Positions 36,439 through 48,426 of a stretch of DNA of 64,000 nt are shown here, piece after piece. Every line of letters starts with the position of its first letter. Within the stretch, counting starts at the first letter, position 1. The notes under the pieces are model-generated. The model had not been told where the DNA came from. It did no database searches and saw only the letters and a list, made by a program, of their open reading frames with translations. Made by a program: the position numbers and the translations under genes. This DNA comes from Ammoniphilus sp. CFH 90114 (GTDB lineage: Bacteria; Bacillota; Bacilli; Aneurinibacillales; RAOX-1). The stretch spans positions 360,133-424,132 of the forward strand of contig NZ_SDLI01000001.1 of NCBI RefSeq assembly GCF_004123195.1. The letters run 5' to 3'.

Positions 36439-38406
36439 ATGCCCCGACCCCTGGTAATTGGAAACGGGAAGATGCTCATTAACTTCGACTCTTCCTTAAA
36501 TATGCGGGACTTGTACTATCCCTATGTCGGCCAATTAAATCAAATCGGTGGTTATTTCTCGAGAATTGGTGTATGGACCCCCGGCCATTTTAGCTGGTGT
36601 CAAGAAGAGGGCTGGGAGATCCAATTGAGTTATTTGCCTGAGACGTTAGTCACTCATGTTGTTGCAGAGAATAAACGCATGGGAGTTCGTTTAACGATCG
36701 AAGACGCTGTTCACCAGCGAGAGACGATTTATCTTAAGAAAGTTAAAGTGATGAACTTGAGCAATCAAGCTCGAGAGATTCGCTTGTTCTTTAACCATGA
36801 TTATAGTATTAATGAAACCGAGGTAGGGGATACGGCTCTGTTCGATCCCATACTTAGAACGGTTTATCATTATAAGAGAAATGTTTATATCATGATCAAT
36901 GGAAAAACCAAAGACCAAGGGATATATGAATACAGTACGGGGGTTAAACGGTTTAATCACGCCGAGGGGACCTGGCGAGACGCGGAAGATGGTCAACTAT
37001 CAGGCAATCCCATTGCCCAAGGCTCGGTAGATAGTACGGTTAGCTTTCAACTCTACGTTTCCGGGAATCAAGAGGAGTCATTATGGTATTGGATTTCTAT
37101 TGGCAAGACGTTGAGTGAGACTAAAAAGCTGAACCAGTACGTGTTGGATAGCCATCCGGATTCTTTAATGGAGAGAGTGAAAGTTTATTGGCAACGCTGG
37201 GTGAACAAAAGTAATCGTTCGTTTGGCAATCTTCCCGAGGAAGTCGTCCAAATGTATAAAAAGAGCTTGCTTGTTGTTCGAACCCAGACGGATCAGCATG
37301 GTGCTATTGTTGCTGCCAATGACTCCGATATCTTGCAATATAACCGCGATCACTACAGTTATATGTGGCCGCGAGATGGGGCGCTGGTGGCCTATGCGAT
37401 GACCAAGGCAGGGTATGAAGGCATGGTTAGTCCTTTCTTTGAATTTTGCTCTAGAGCTTTAACCGATGAGGGCTACCTGCAACATAAATATAATCCAGAT
37501 GGCTCGGTCGGTTCGAGTTGGCACCCGTATGTCAATAACGGGAAGTTTCAATTGCCGATTCAAGAAGACGAAACCGCATTAGTACTATTTGCTCTCTGGG
37601 AGCACTATAGTCAGCATAAACAGATTGAGTTCTCTCAATCTCTTTATGCCGAATTGATTCGTCCCGCAGCAAAATTTTTAACTCAATATGTGGATGAGCG
37701 AGTCAACTTGCCGAAGGCCAGCTACGACTTGTGGGAGGAACGGAGAGGGATTTTTACCTTTACAGCTTGCAGTGTGTATGGTGGTCTAATGGCTGCCGCC
37801 AAATTTGCATCGCTATTTGGAGACGACCGCAGGTGTAATCGTTATAAGGAAACGGCTGAACGTATCCGTGAGGGTATTGAGAACTATTTGTATGATAAGC
37901 AGATTGGTCGCTTTATCCGTGGTATCTACTTAGACGCCGATGGATCAATTACGAAAGATTTAACTCTCGAAAGCAGTTTGTATGCCTTGTTTGCCTTTCA
38001 GGTATTCGACCCTACAGACGAACGGGTCGTAAGGACAATGGAAGCAGTTGAAAAGGGATTAACGGTTCATTCGAAGGTAGGGGGAATATGTCGCTACCAG
38101 AATGACTACTACTTCCAAAAATCTCAAGATATAGCCAATATTCCAGGCAACCCTTGGATTATATGCACCCTATGGATGGCTGAATGGAGAATTGCTAAAG
38201 CGGTAACCCTTGAAGACTTAGAACAGCCTCTAGAGACGTTTAGATGGGTCGTATCCAACGCATTAGAAAGCGGGGTGCTTCCGGAGCAATTGGATCCTTA
38301 TACGGGGAATCCTCTCTCTGTCGCCCCATTAACCTGGTCACACTCCACCTTTGTGCTAGCTGTTCTTAAATATTTAGATAAATATGAGGAACTGAAAAGA
38401 GATTAA
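36439..38406 (+). CDS. GH15 family glucoamylase/trehalase-like hydrolase
   Basis: A 655-residue protein of glycoside hydrolase family 15: an N-terminal beta-sandwich (about 1-260) and an (alpha/alpha)6 barrel. The substrate site YMWPRDGALVAYAM is near 311, the general-acid region YDLWEERRG holds E433/E434, and the general base is likely E616 in LPEQLDPYTG, followed by LTWSHSTFVLA. No signal peptide is seen, so it acts in the cytoplasm. It would release glucose from alpha-glucan or split trehalose. Last gene of the cluster, 14 bp after the nucleotidyltransferase, so synthesis and breakdown are encoded together. Confidence 0.87.
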   Translation: MPRPLVIGNGKMLINFDSSLNMRDLYYPYVGQLNQIGGYFSRIGVWTPGHFSWCQEEGWEIQLSYLPETLVTHVVAENKRMGVRLTIEDAVHQRETIYLKKVKVMNLSNQAREIRLFFNHDYSINETEVGDTALFDPILRTVYHYKRNVYIMINGKTKDQGIYEYSTGVKRFNHAEGTWRDAEDGQLSGNPIAQGSVDSTVSFQLYVSGNQEESLWYWISIGKTLSETKKLNQYVLDSHPDSLMERVKVYWQRWVNKSNRSFGNLPEEVVQMYKKSLLVVRTQTDQHGAIVAANDSDILQYNRDHYSYMWPRDGALVAYAMTKAGYEGMVSPFFEFCSRALTDEGYLQHKYNPDGSVGSSWHPYVNNGKFQLPIQEDETALVLFALWEHYSQHKQIEFSQSLYAELIRPAAKFLTQYVDERVNLPKASYDLWEERRGIFTFTACSVYGGLMAAAKFASLFGDDRRCNRYKETAERIREGIENYLYDKQIGRFIRGIYLDADGSITKDLTLESSLYALFAFQVFDPTDERVVRTMEAVEKGLTVHSKVGGICRYQNDYYFQKSQDIANIPGNPWIICTLWMAEWRIAKAVTLEDLEQPLETFRWVVSNALESGVLPEQLDPYTGNPLSVAPLTWSHSTFVLAVLKYLDKYEELKRD

Positions 38407-38420
38407 GAAAAAGACTAAAT

Positions 38421-38472
38421 ACCCAACTATCCTGGTTTAGTTTTGTAATTGCTAGGTGGTGGGTTTTTTTTT
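38421..38472 (+). terminator. Terminator after the alpha-glucan cluster
   Basis: ACCCA (38421-38425) pairs with TGGGT (38460-38464) with imperfect inner pairing, followed by nine T. A rival 6-bp stem ACTAAA/TTTAGT (38414-38419 with 38436-38441) overlaps it. Confidence 0.55.
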
Positions 38473-38564
38473 GATATAGCCAGTTTTTGGGGTATCAACG
38501 AAATGGTTGAGACCCTTATTTGTTTTGTATAGGGGAATTGGCGGTTCATTTATTTCCTTCTGCC

Positions 38565-38593
38565 TTGTTCCCTGAGAGTGCCTATGCTAAAAT
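38565..38593 (+). promoter_or_regulatory. Candidate sigma-A promoter of lspA-rluD
   Basis: TTGTTC (38565-38570), 17 bases, TAAAAT (38588-38593) with a TG one base before the -10, i.e. an extended -10. It lies 50 bp before the lspA start. Confidence 0.45.
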
Positions 38594-38643
38594 TCTATTA
38601 TTGTGCCCAGAAGAAAGCTATTGGGAGCTTGGAGGTTATTGAC

Positions 38644-39099
38644 TTGCTTTACTATATTATTGCTTTGATCGTGTTTGCACTAGATCAGTTGACCAAGTGG
38701 ATTGTGGTAAAAAATATGGAACTTGGGCAATCGATTCCCCTGCTCGAAGGAGTCTTCCATTTTACTTCCCATCGAAATCGTGGGGCTGCATTTGGGATCC
38801 TCCAAGATCAGCGGTGGTTCTTCATCGTAATCACGCTATTTGTCATGGGTGGAATCATATATTATTTACGTAGCTTAGGGAAAGATAAACCCATGTTTTC
38901 CTATGCACTTGCTCTTATTTTAGGTGGTGCAGTAGGGAATTTCCTAGATCGCTTGTTGTTTGGAGAAGTCGTAGACTTCTTGGATTTTACCTTGATTAAT
39001 TTCCCTATATTTAACATTGCTGACTCAGCAATTGTAATTGGCGTAGGTCTCATGATATGGGATACGATTTTAGAAATGAAGAGAGAGAGAAGGGGTTAA
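38644..39099 (+). CDS. lspA: Lipoprotein signal peptidase
   Basis: A 151-residue membrane protease with four helices that cleaves signal peptides of prolipoproteins after diacylglyceryl modification. DQLTKWIV is near residue 13, NRGAAFGI near 48, and the catalytic pair is D102 in NFLDRL and D127 in NIADSAI. The start is TTG at 38644 with GGAGG 8 bases upstream; a longer in-frame GTG at 38578 falls inside the candidate promoter and adds non-family sequence. The window also encodes a lipoprotein substrate (51030-52031). Confidence 0.95.
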   Translation: MLYYIIALIVFALDQLTKWIVVKNMELGQSIPLLEGVFHFTSHRNRGAAFGILQDQRWFFIVITLFVMGGIIYYLRSLGKDKPMFSYALALILGGAVGNFLDRLLFGEVVDFLDFTLINFPIFNIADSAIVIGVGLMIWDTILEMKRERRG

Positions 39100-39101
39100 G
39101 T

Positions 39102-40028
39102 ATGTCCGCGTTCGAACTATATGACTGGGTTGTTGAACCTGGTGAAGAAGGCGAGCGAATTGATAAGTTCTTGGCGGAAGCTAGTGAGGATTGGACTCGA
39201 TCCCAGATACAAAAGTGGATAAAGGATGGTTTAGTCCATGTGAACGGCGAACCGGTCAAGGGCAACTATCGTCTGAGCACTGAAGATGAAATTACACTCA
39301 AGGTCCCACCAGCAGTAGAATTAAATATTCAAGCTGAAGAGATGGACCTGGATGTGGTCTACGAGGACGCTGATGTCATCGTAGTAAACAAGCCTAGAGG
39401 CTTGGTTGTGCATCCTGCAGCCGGTCACTATTCAGGTACGCTAGTCAATGGACTTATGCATCATTGTAAAGACTTATCCGGTATTAATGGTGTTCTTCGC
39501 CCCGGTATTGTCCATCGGATTGATAAGGACACCTCTGGATTAATTATGGTTGCTAAGAATGACAAGGCGCATTTATCATTAGCGGAGCAGCTTAAGGATC
39601 ATACGGTCAATCGGAAGTATATCGCTCTAGTGAATGGAGTGATTCCTCATGAGAAAGGAACGATAGATGCACCGATTGGAAGGGATCCGAAGAACCGTCA
39701 ACAGATGGCGGTCGTGTTTGAAAATGCCAAGCATGCCGTCACCCATTTTGTCGTTATGGAGAGATTCAAACAGCATACGCAGGTGGAATTAAAGCTGGAA
39801 ACAGGACGGACTCACCAGATTCGCGTACATATGAAATATATCGGTTACCCCCTCGTTGGGGATCCAAAGTATGGGCCAAAAAGTGTCGACCCTCGAATCG
39901 AAGGTCAAGCTCTTCATGCGGGAACATTAGGGTTTCAACATCCTAGGACTGGTGAGTATTTAGAATTTACGGTCCCTGTTCCAACTGACATGGTGGAATT
40001 AATGGAACAATTGCGTCAATTAGGATAA
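39102..40028 (+). CDS. RluD-family 23S rRNA pseudouridine synthase
   Basis: A 308-residue pseudouridine synthase with an N-terminal S4 domain (GERIDKFLAEASEDWTRSQ near 17) and the RluA-family catalytic domain. The catalytic Asp is D141 in HRIDKDTSGLI; GRTHQIRVHMKYIGYPLVGD near 240 is the second hallmark. The B. subtilis homologue beside lspA is YlyB. The ATG at 39102 follows AAGGGG and lies two bases after lspA, so they form an operon. The exact uridine target cannot be read from sequence. Confidence 0.92.
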   Translation: MSAFELYDWVVEPGEEGERIDKFLAEASEDWTRSQIQKWIKDGLVHVNGEPVKGNYRLSTEDEITLKVPPAVELNIQAEEMDLDVVYEDADVIVVNKPRGLVVHPAAGHYSGTLVNGLMHHCKDLSGINGVLRPGIVHRIDKDTSGLIMVAKNDKAHLSLAEQLKDHTVNRKYIALVNGVIPHEKGTIDAPIGRDPKNRQQMAVVFENAKHAVTHFVVMERFKQHTQVELKLETGRTHQIRVHMKYIGYPLVGDPKYGPKSVDPRIEGQALHAGTLGFQHPRTGEYLEFTVPVPTDMVELMEQLRQLG

Positions 40029-40031
40029 GAG

Positions 40032-40060
40032 TTGACAGAAGTCGAAGTTCATGGCATACT
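40032..40060 (+). promoter_or_regulatory. Sigma-A promoter of the pyr operon
   Basis: TTGACA (40032-40037), 17 bases, CATACT (40055-40060). The -35 is a perfect match and starts only four bases after the preceding stop codon. The PyrR attenuator follows directly. Confidence 0.75.
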
Positions 40061-40081
40061 TTTCTTAAATTTTATAGCAAG

Positions 40082-40238
40082 AACCTTTAAAATCAGTCCT
40101 GTGAGGCTGACAAGGTTGTCGGATGCATTTGTAGACGGGTACTCGTCTACATAATAGAGGGTTGTTGTACGCAATTTTACCCTTTATTTCATGCTACACG
40201 TAGGCTTCCTGTCAGTGACAGGAAGCCTTTATTTGTTT
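40082..40238 (+). promoter_or_regulatory. PyrR-dependent transcription attenuator
   Basis: CAGTCCTGTGAGGCTGA at 40094-40110 is the conserved PyrR-binding loop (ARUCCNGNGAGGYU), enclosed by AACCTT/AAGGTT (40082-40087 with 40112-40117). A terminator follows: 12-bp stem 40202-40213 with 40217-40228 and TTTATTTGTTT. When UMP is abundant, PyrR stabilises the binding hairpin, the antiterminator cannot form and transcription stops before pyrC. Part of the terminator arm can pair with the CTGACAAGG of the binding hairpin. pyrR itself is not in the window. This covers most of the 362-bp gap. Confidence 0.93.
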
Positions 40239-40308
40239 CCTGACACTTAAAAGACCTAAGGATTAACACGTGCAGCCATTCCCTACCTTGTATAAGGATA
40301 AGAACAAA

Positions 40309-40347
40309 TGTCCAGATAAGTATGAGTTCTGAACCATATTCTGGACA
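40309..40347 (+). repeat. Inverted repeat between attenuator and pyrC
   Basis: TGTCCAGA (40309-40316) and TCTGGACA (40340-40347) are perfect 8-bp arms; inside them TATG pairs with CATA and GTT with AAC, so the whole 39 bases fold into one hairpin. No T run follows, so it is not a second terminator. It is about 45 bp before the pyrC start. It could be a protein-binding site, a processing site, or a scar. Confidence 0.6.
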
Positions 40348-40390
40348 GTTCGTGACATACTAAGAGGAATAAAAGAGGAGGATATATGAT

Positions 40391-41680
40391 ATGGGAATCT
40401 TAATTAAAAATGGAAAAATACTAGATAACGGTGAGCTAGTCCAACGCGATATCTTAATCATAGACAACGTAATTTCGAAGATTGCAGAACAAATTGAAGA
40501 CCAAGGCTACAAGGAAATCGATGTTAAAGGAAAATTGGTTTCCGCGGGGTTTATTGATATGCATGTCCATTTACGTGAACCGGGATTTGAAGCGAAAGAA
40601 ACCATTGCTACAGGAACAGCAGCGGCTGCGCGAGGCGGATACACAGCAGTAGCTTGCATGCCGAATACGAAGCCTGTGACCGATCGGGTGGAAGTAGTGA
40701 AATATATTAAAGACAAGGCTGCTAAAGAAGGGGTTGTCCGAGTGCTCCCTATCGGCAGTATTACTCTTCGAGAGTTAGGCGATGAGCTGACAGACATGGC
40801 TGCGATGAAAGAGGCAGGAATTGTGGGAGTATCTGATGACGGTGTAGGCGTTCAGAGCAGCCGTATGATGAAAGAAGGAATGAAAAGAGCAGCTGAGCTG
40901 GGACTTCCAGTTATCGCGCATTGTGAAGATGATACCCTTGCTAAAGGTGGATCTGTCCATGAAGGTATTTTTGCAGAGAAGAACGGATTAAAAGGGATTC
41001 CGAACGAAGCTGAATCTATTCACGTAGCTCGAGACATTATGCTAGCAGAAGCAACAGGCGTTCACTATCATGTTTGCCATATTAGTGCAGAGCAATCTGT
41101 GAGACATGTACGCTATGCAAAGCAGTTAGGGTTGAAAGTAACTTCAGAGGTGTGCCCACACCACTTGTTGCTAACAGACGAAGATATCCCAAGTCTTGAT
41201 TCTAACTACAAGATGAACCCGCCACTTCGTTCTAAGAAAGATCGTGAAGCCCTAATTCAAGGATTAAAAGACGGCACCATCGACATTATCGTTACGGATC
41301 ATGCTCCACATACAGAAGAAGAAAAGAAAAAGGGAATGGCCTTAGCACCATTTGGAATCGTTGGATTAGAAACTGCTTTTCCTCTATTGTATACCCATCT
41401 TGTACTAGGCGGAGAGTTTACCTTAGAAGAAATCATTGAAAAGATGACGAGAAAACCGGCTGAGCTCTTCGGACTTCCTTGGGGCCGATTGGAAGAAGGA
41501 GCAGAAGCGGACTTAACCATCATTGATTTAGAAACCGAGCGAGAAGTGAATCCGCAAGAGTTTGCTAGTAAGGGGAAAAATACACCTTTCACAGGATGGA
41601 AGCTGAAAGGCTGGCCAGTCATGACGGTAGTAGCTGGATCTGTTGTATGGAAGCGCGATGAGGTATTGAAAACCGTATAA
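40391..41680 (+). CDS. pyrC: Dihydroorotase
   Basis: A 429-residue type I dihydroorotase that cyclises carbamoyl-aspartate to dihydroorotate. Zinc ligands appear in DMHVHLREPG (H58, H60), with YHVCHISAEQS near 225 and the Asp motif VTDHAPHT near 304. ATG behind AGAGGAGG. In most bacilli pyrC follows pyrR, pyrP and pyrB; here it is the first gene after the attenuator. Confidence 0.96.
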   Translation: MGILIKNGKILDNGELVQRDILIIDNVISKIAEQIEDQGYKEIDVKGKLVSAGFIDMHVHLREPGFEAKETIATGTAAAARGGYTAVACMPNTKPVTDRVEVVKYIKDKAAKEGVVRVLPIGSITLRELGDELTDMAAMKEAGIVGVSDDGVGVQSSRMMKEGMKRAAELGLPVIAHCEDDTLAKGGSVHEGIFAEKNGLKGIPNEAESIHVARDIMLAEATGVHYHVCHISAEQSVRHVRYAKQLGLKVTSEVCPHHLLLTDEDIPSLDSNYKMNPPLRSKKDREALIQGLKDGTIDIIVTDHAPHTEEEKKKGMALAPFGIVGLETAFPLLYTHLVLGGEFTLEEIIEKMTRKPAELFGLPWGRLEEGAEADLTIIDLETEREVNPQEFASKGKNTPFTGWKLKGWPVMTVVAGSVVWKRDEVLKTV

Positions 41681-41707
41681 AAATCGTAAAAAGAGAGGGT
41701 GGAGCGA

Positions 41708-42808
41708 ATGTTAGCTAGACTAATTTTAGAAGATGGTACAGTGTTTGCTGGAAAAGCGTTCGGATCAACAAAAGAATCCTACGGAGAAGTCGTTTTTAAT
41801 ACAGGAATTACAGGATACCAAGAAGTTCTTTCTGACCCTTCCTATTGTGGTCAGATCGTCACGATGACCTACCCATTGATTGGAAACTATGGGATTAATC
41901 GAGATGATTTCGAATCGGTAAGACCGTTCATTCATGGTTTTGTTGTAAGAGAGCATTCGCAAGATCCGAGTAACTTTAGAAGCCAGCAGACATTAAATTC
42001 CCTATTACAGGAATATGACATACCAGGGATTAGCGATATCGATACACGCAGATTAACCCGCAAAATTCGTCAATATGGAACGATGAGAGGGGTTATCACC
42101 ACATCGGATGTAAAGGTAGAGGAATTCCTAGACCAGCTTCAGAAATCCGGCAACATGAATGATCAAGTTTCTCGAGTCTCCACAAAGAGTGTGTTTACAG
42201 TACCTGGCCGCGGCCCAAGAATTGTGGTTGTAGACTTTGGTTCGAAGAGTGGAATTCTACGTGAATTGACAAAGCGTAATTGTGATGTGATCGTTGTTCC
42301 TTATAATACAACGGCTCAAGAGATTAACCGACTTCGACCTGATGGAATCCTATTATCCAATGGACCGGGGGATCCAAAAGATGTGGGTGTCGCTGTAACC
42401 ATGATTCAGGACATCTTAGGAAAATATCCTCTGTTCGGGATTTGTTTAGGACACCAACTGTTTGCCTTAGCGTGTGGAGCGGATACTGAAAAAATGAAGT
42501 TCGGACACCGCGGTGGAAATCAACCCGTAAAAGAATTAGCGACAGACCGTACATTTATTACTTCTCAGAACCATGGATTTGCTGTGAAAAAAGATTCTTT
42601 GGTTGACACAGATCTTGTGGTTTCGCATATTGCCATTAACGATGACACCATTGAAGGACTAGAGCACAAATCTCTACCAGCGTACTCTGTTCAGTATCAC
42701 CCTGAAGCTGCACCAGGTCCATATGACTCAGGATATTTGTTCGATCGTTTCCTAGATATGGTAGAGCAGCATAAGAAGGAGGTAAACCCATATGCCATTA
42801 CTCGCTAA
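41708..42808 (+). CDS. carA: Carbamoyl-phosphate synthase, pyrimidine-specific small (glutaminase) chain
   Basis: A 366-residue glutamine amidotransferase subunit (pyrAA) that feeds ammonia to the large chain. The N-terminal half is the CPSase_sm_chain domain ([13 protein letters not shown]); the class I GATase domain has the catalytic C246 in FGICLGHQ and the His-Glu of [10 protein letters not shown] near 333. The ATG at 41708 is preceded by GAGGGTGGAG; GTG at 41699 lies within that site. The 3' end overlaps carB by 17 bases. Confidence 0.96.
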   Translation: MLARLILEDGTVFAGKAFGSTKESYGEVVFNTGITGYQEVLSDPSYCGQIVTMTYPLIGNYGINRDDFESVRPFIHGFVVREHSQDPSNFRSQQTLNSLLQEYDIPGISDIDTRRLTRKIRQYGTMRGVITTSDVKVEEFLDQLQKSGNMNDQVSRVSTKSVFTVPGRGPRIVVVDFGSKSGILRELTKRNCDVIVVPYNTTAQEINRLRPDGILLSNGPGDPKDVGVAVTMIQDILGKYPLFGICLGHQLFALACGADTEKMKFGHRGGNQPVKELATDRTFITSQNHGFAVKKDSLVDTDLVVSHIAINDDTIEGLEHKSLPAYSVQYHPEAAPGPYDSGYLFDRFLDMVEQHKKEVNPYAITR

Positions 42809-45800
42809 TATAAAGAAAGTTCTTGTGATTGGTTCCGGCCCTATTGTAATTGGACAAGCAGCCGAGTTTGATTATGCCGGCACACAAGCTTGTGAAGCTC
42901 TTAAAGAAGAAGGATTAGAGGTTGTCCTGATCAATAGTAATCCTGCAACCATTATGACCGATACGAATATGGCAGATAAGGTTTACATTGAGCCTCTTAC
43001 TGTAGAGTTTGTTTCTCGTGTCATTCGTCAAGAGAAACCTGATGGATTATTGGCTACCCTTGGTGGACAGACCGGCTTGAACTTAGCGAAGGAATTGGCT
43101 GAGGCGGGTATCTTGGAAGAAGAGGGAGTTGTTCTTCTCGGTACTGACCTAGAGGCTATTACCAAAGCAGAGGACCGTGATTTATTCCGTGCTCTAATGT
43201 ATGAAATAAACGAGCCTGTACCAGAAAGTGACATTATCACCACCGTTGAGGACGCTGTAGCTTTCGCTAATCGCATCGGCTATCCGATTATTGTCCGACC
43301 AGCTTATACGCTAGGTGGAACCGGAGGCGGTATCGTTCATGATGAGGAGAGCCTTCGTGAAACGGTAGCGAGTGGATTGAAGTACAGCCCAATCACTCAA
43401 TGTCTAGTGGAGAAGAGTATTGCTGGCTTTAAAGAAATCGAGTATGAAGTCATGCGTGATAACAAAGGGAATTCCATTGTGGTTTGTAATATGGAAAATG
43501 TGGATCCTGTCGGTATTCACACGGGAGACAGTATCGTTGTGGCACCGAGCCAAACTTTATCTGACCGGGAATACCAAATGTTGCGTTCGGCTTCCCTTAA
43601 AATTATCAATGCATTAAACATTAAAGGCGGATGTAACGTTCAGTTAGCTTTAGATCCGTACAGCTTTAATTACTATATTATTGAAGTAAATCCGCGTGTA
43701 AGCCGTTCTAGTGCCTTGGCTTCTAAGGCTACTGGTTACCCGATTGCCAAGATGGCAGCAAAAATTGCGGTTGGATATACCTTGGATGAATTAGAAAACC
43801 CAGTTACGAAGCGTACCTCTGCTTGCTTTGAACCATCTCTTGACTACGTGGTAACGAAGATACCAAGATGGCCATTTGATAAGTTTATTTCAGCTAACCG
43901 TAAACTTGGAACCCAGATGAAGGCTACCGGTGAGGTTATGGCCATTGGACGAACCTTTGAGGAGTCTATCCTTAAAGCCGTTCGTTCTCTTGAAGTGGGT
44001 GCCTACCACTTAGAGTTAAAAGAGGCTAAGGATGTTTCTCAGGAAGAATTGGAGAGAAGACTCGCTGTAGCTGATGACGAGCGGATCTTCTTGCTGATGG
44101 AGGCCTTCCGCCGAGGAATGACAAGAGACCAAATTCATGAATTAACAAAGATTGACCACTTCTTCCTAGTCAAGTTTGAACGCATCGTTGCATTCGAATC
44201 CAAGCTTCAGAATGAATCTTTAGATTTCGAACTTCTTCGTGAAGCTAAGCGTCTTGGATTTGTAGACCGAAAAATTGCGGAATTAACAGGTTTAACAGAA
44301 GCTGACTTGCGTAAACAGCGTAAGGAACAAGGTCTTGTGCCTGTATATAAGATGGTGGATACTTGCGCGGCTGAGTTTGAAGCTGAAACTCCTTATTACT
44401 ATTCTACTTATGAAGAAGAAGATGAGCGCGAAGAAACAGGGAAGAAGCGAGTCATCGTCCTTGGCTCTGGACCGATTCGTATCGGACAAGGAATTGAGTT
44501 CGACTATGCGACAGTACATGCGGTATGGGCGATTAAAGAAGCCGGGTATGAGGCCGTTATCGTCAACAACAACCCAGAAACAGTATCAACAGACTTTAAT
44601 ACCTCCGATCGCTTGTACTTCGAGCCATTATTTATTGAAGATGTATTAAATATTATTGATGCGGAGAAGCCAGAGGGCGTCATTGTCCAATTCGGTGGAC
44701 AGACAGCGATCAACTTAGCAGAAGCTCTTGTTCAAAATGGGGTTCGAATTCTAGGTTCAGATCTAGAAAGTATTGATACCGCAGAAGACCGTGAAAAGTT
44801 TGAGAAATTGCTTCGTCAATTAAACATTGCCCAACCGTTAGGCAAAACAGTCACTAATGTGGATGCTGCAGTAGAAACAGCGAATCAGCTAGGATATCCT
44901 GTCCTCGTTCGTCCATCTTATGTCTTGGGCGGCCGCGCAATGGAGATTGTTTACAACGAAAAAGAGCTTTTAAGCTATATGGAGCAAGCTGTAAAGATCA
45001 ATCCTCAGCACCCCGTGTTAATTGACCGTTATATGTTGGGAAGAGAAGTGGAAGTCGATGCGATCTGTGATGGAGTAGACGTACTTATCCCTGGAATCAT
45101 GGAGCATATCGAACGTGCAGGGGTTCACTCCGGTGACTCGATTGCGGTATATCCTCCGCAAAGCATCAGTCCTGAATTGAAAGACCAAATTATTAAAATT
45201 ACAACGGAAATTGCTTTGGGCTTAAAAGTAAAAGGTTTAGTGAATATCCAGTTCGTTATCCATGATAATCAAGTGTATGTTATTGAAGTAAACCCACGTG
45301 CCTCTAGAACCGTTCCATTCCTAAGCAAGGTAACGGGTATTCCGATGGCTAACTTAGCAACGAAGGTGATTATGGGACACACTATTGTGGGCGAAGGCTT
45401 TACTCCTGGATATCATCCTGAGGCAGAGCATATCTCGGTTAAGGTTCCTGTGTTTAGCTTTGCGAAGCTGCGTCGTGTAGACATTACACTTGGACCTGAG
45501 ATGAAGTCAACGGGTGAAGTGATGGGACGTGACAAGAACTTGTCTAAGGCCATCTATAAGGGATTAGTCGCTTCCGGAATGAAGATTCCTGTACATGGAA
45601 GTGTACTTGTTACCGTAGCTGATAAAGACAAAGATGAAGCAATGGAACTGATTCGAGGCTTCTATGATCTTGGCTTTAAACTAATGGCTACGAGCGGAAC
45701 GGCAGCTATGCTTGAAGAGGCAGGTTTCTCTGTTACAACCGTAAACAAAGTCACAGAAGGTACACCGAATCTCTTAGATCGTATTCGTAATGGGGAAGCA

Positions 45801-46002
45801 AGTATCGTCATCAATACCCTAACTAAAGGAAAAACACCTGAACGTGACGGTTTCCGTATTCGTCGCGAGGCTGTAGAAAATGGAGTGGTATGTCTGACTT
45901 CCCTTGATACCGCAAGAGCTCTTCTGCGTGTCATTGAGACCATTACATTTGGTACGGAATCTATGCCGTCCTTTATCCAGCCAAAACGGGAGGCAGTAAT
46001 TC

Positions 46003-46010
<8 letters not shown>
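42792..46010 (+). CDS. carB: Carbamoyl-phosphate synthase, pyrimidine-specific large chain
   Basis: A 1072-residue ATP-grasp enzyme (pyrAB) that makes carbamoyl phosphate from bicarbonate, ammonia and two ATP. Two homologous halves are visible: [20 protein letters not shown] at 7 and [20 protein letters not shown] near 552, each followed by an ATP-grasp domain ([26 protein letters not shown]). The C-terminal MGS-like allosteric domain (about 935-1060) is the UMP/PRPP regulatory site in the family. GAAGGAGG precedes the ATG inside carA, giving coupled translation. Confidence 0.97.
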
Positions 46011-48424
<2,414 letters not shown>

Positions 48425-48426
48425 GA

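Noticed and set aside
38578-38643. Upstream GTG start for lspA
   Set aside because: It lies in the candidate promoter; the TTG at 38644 has a clear Shine-Dalgarno sequence and gives the family length.
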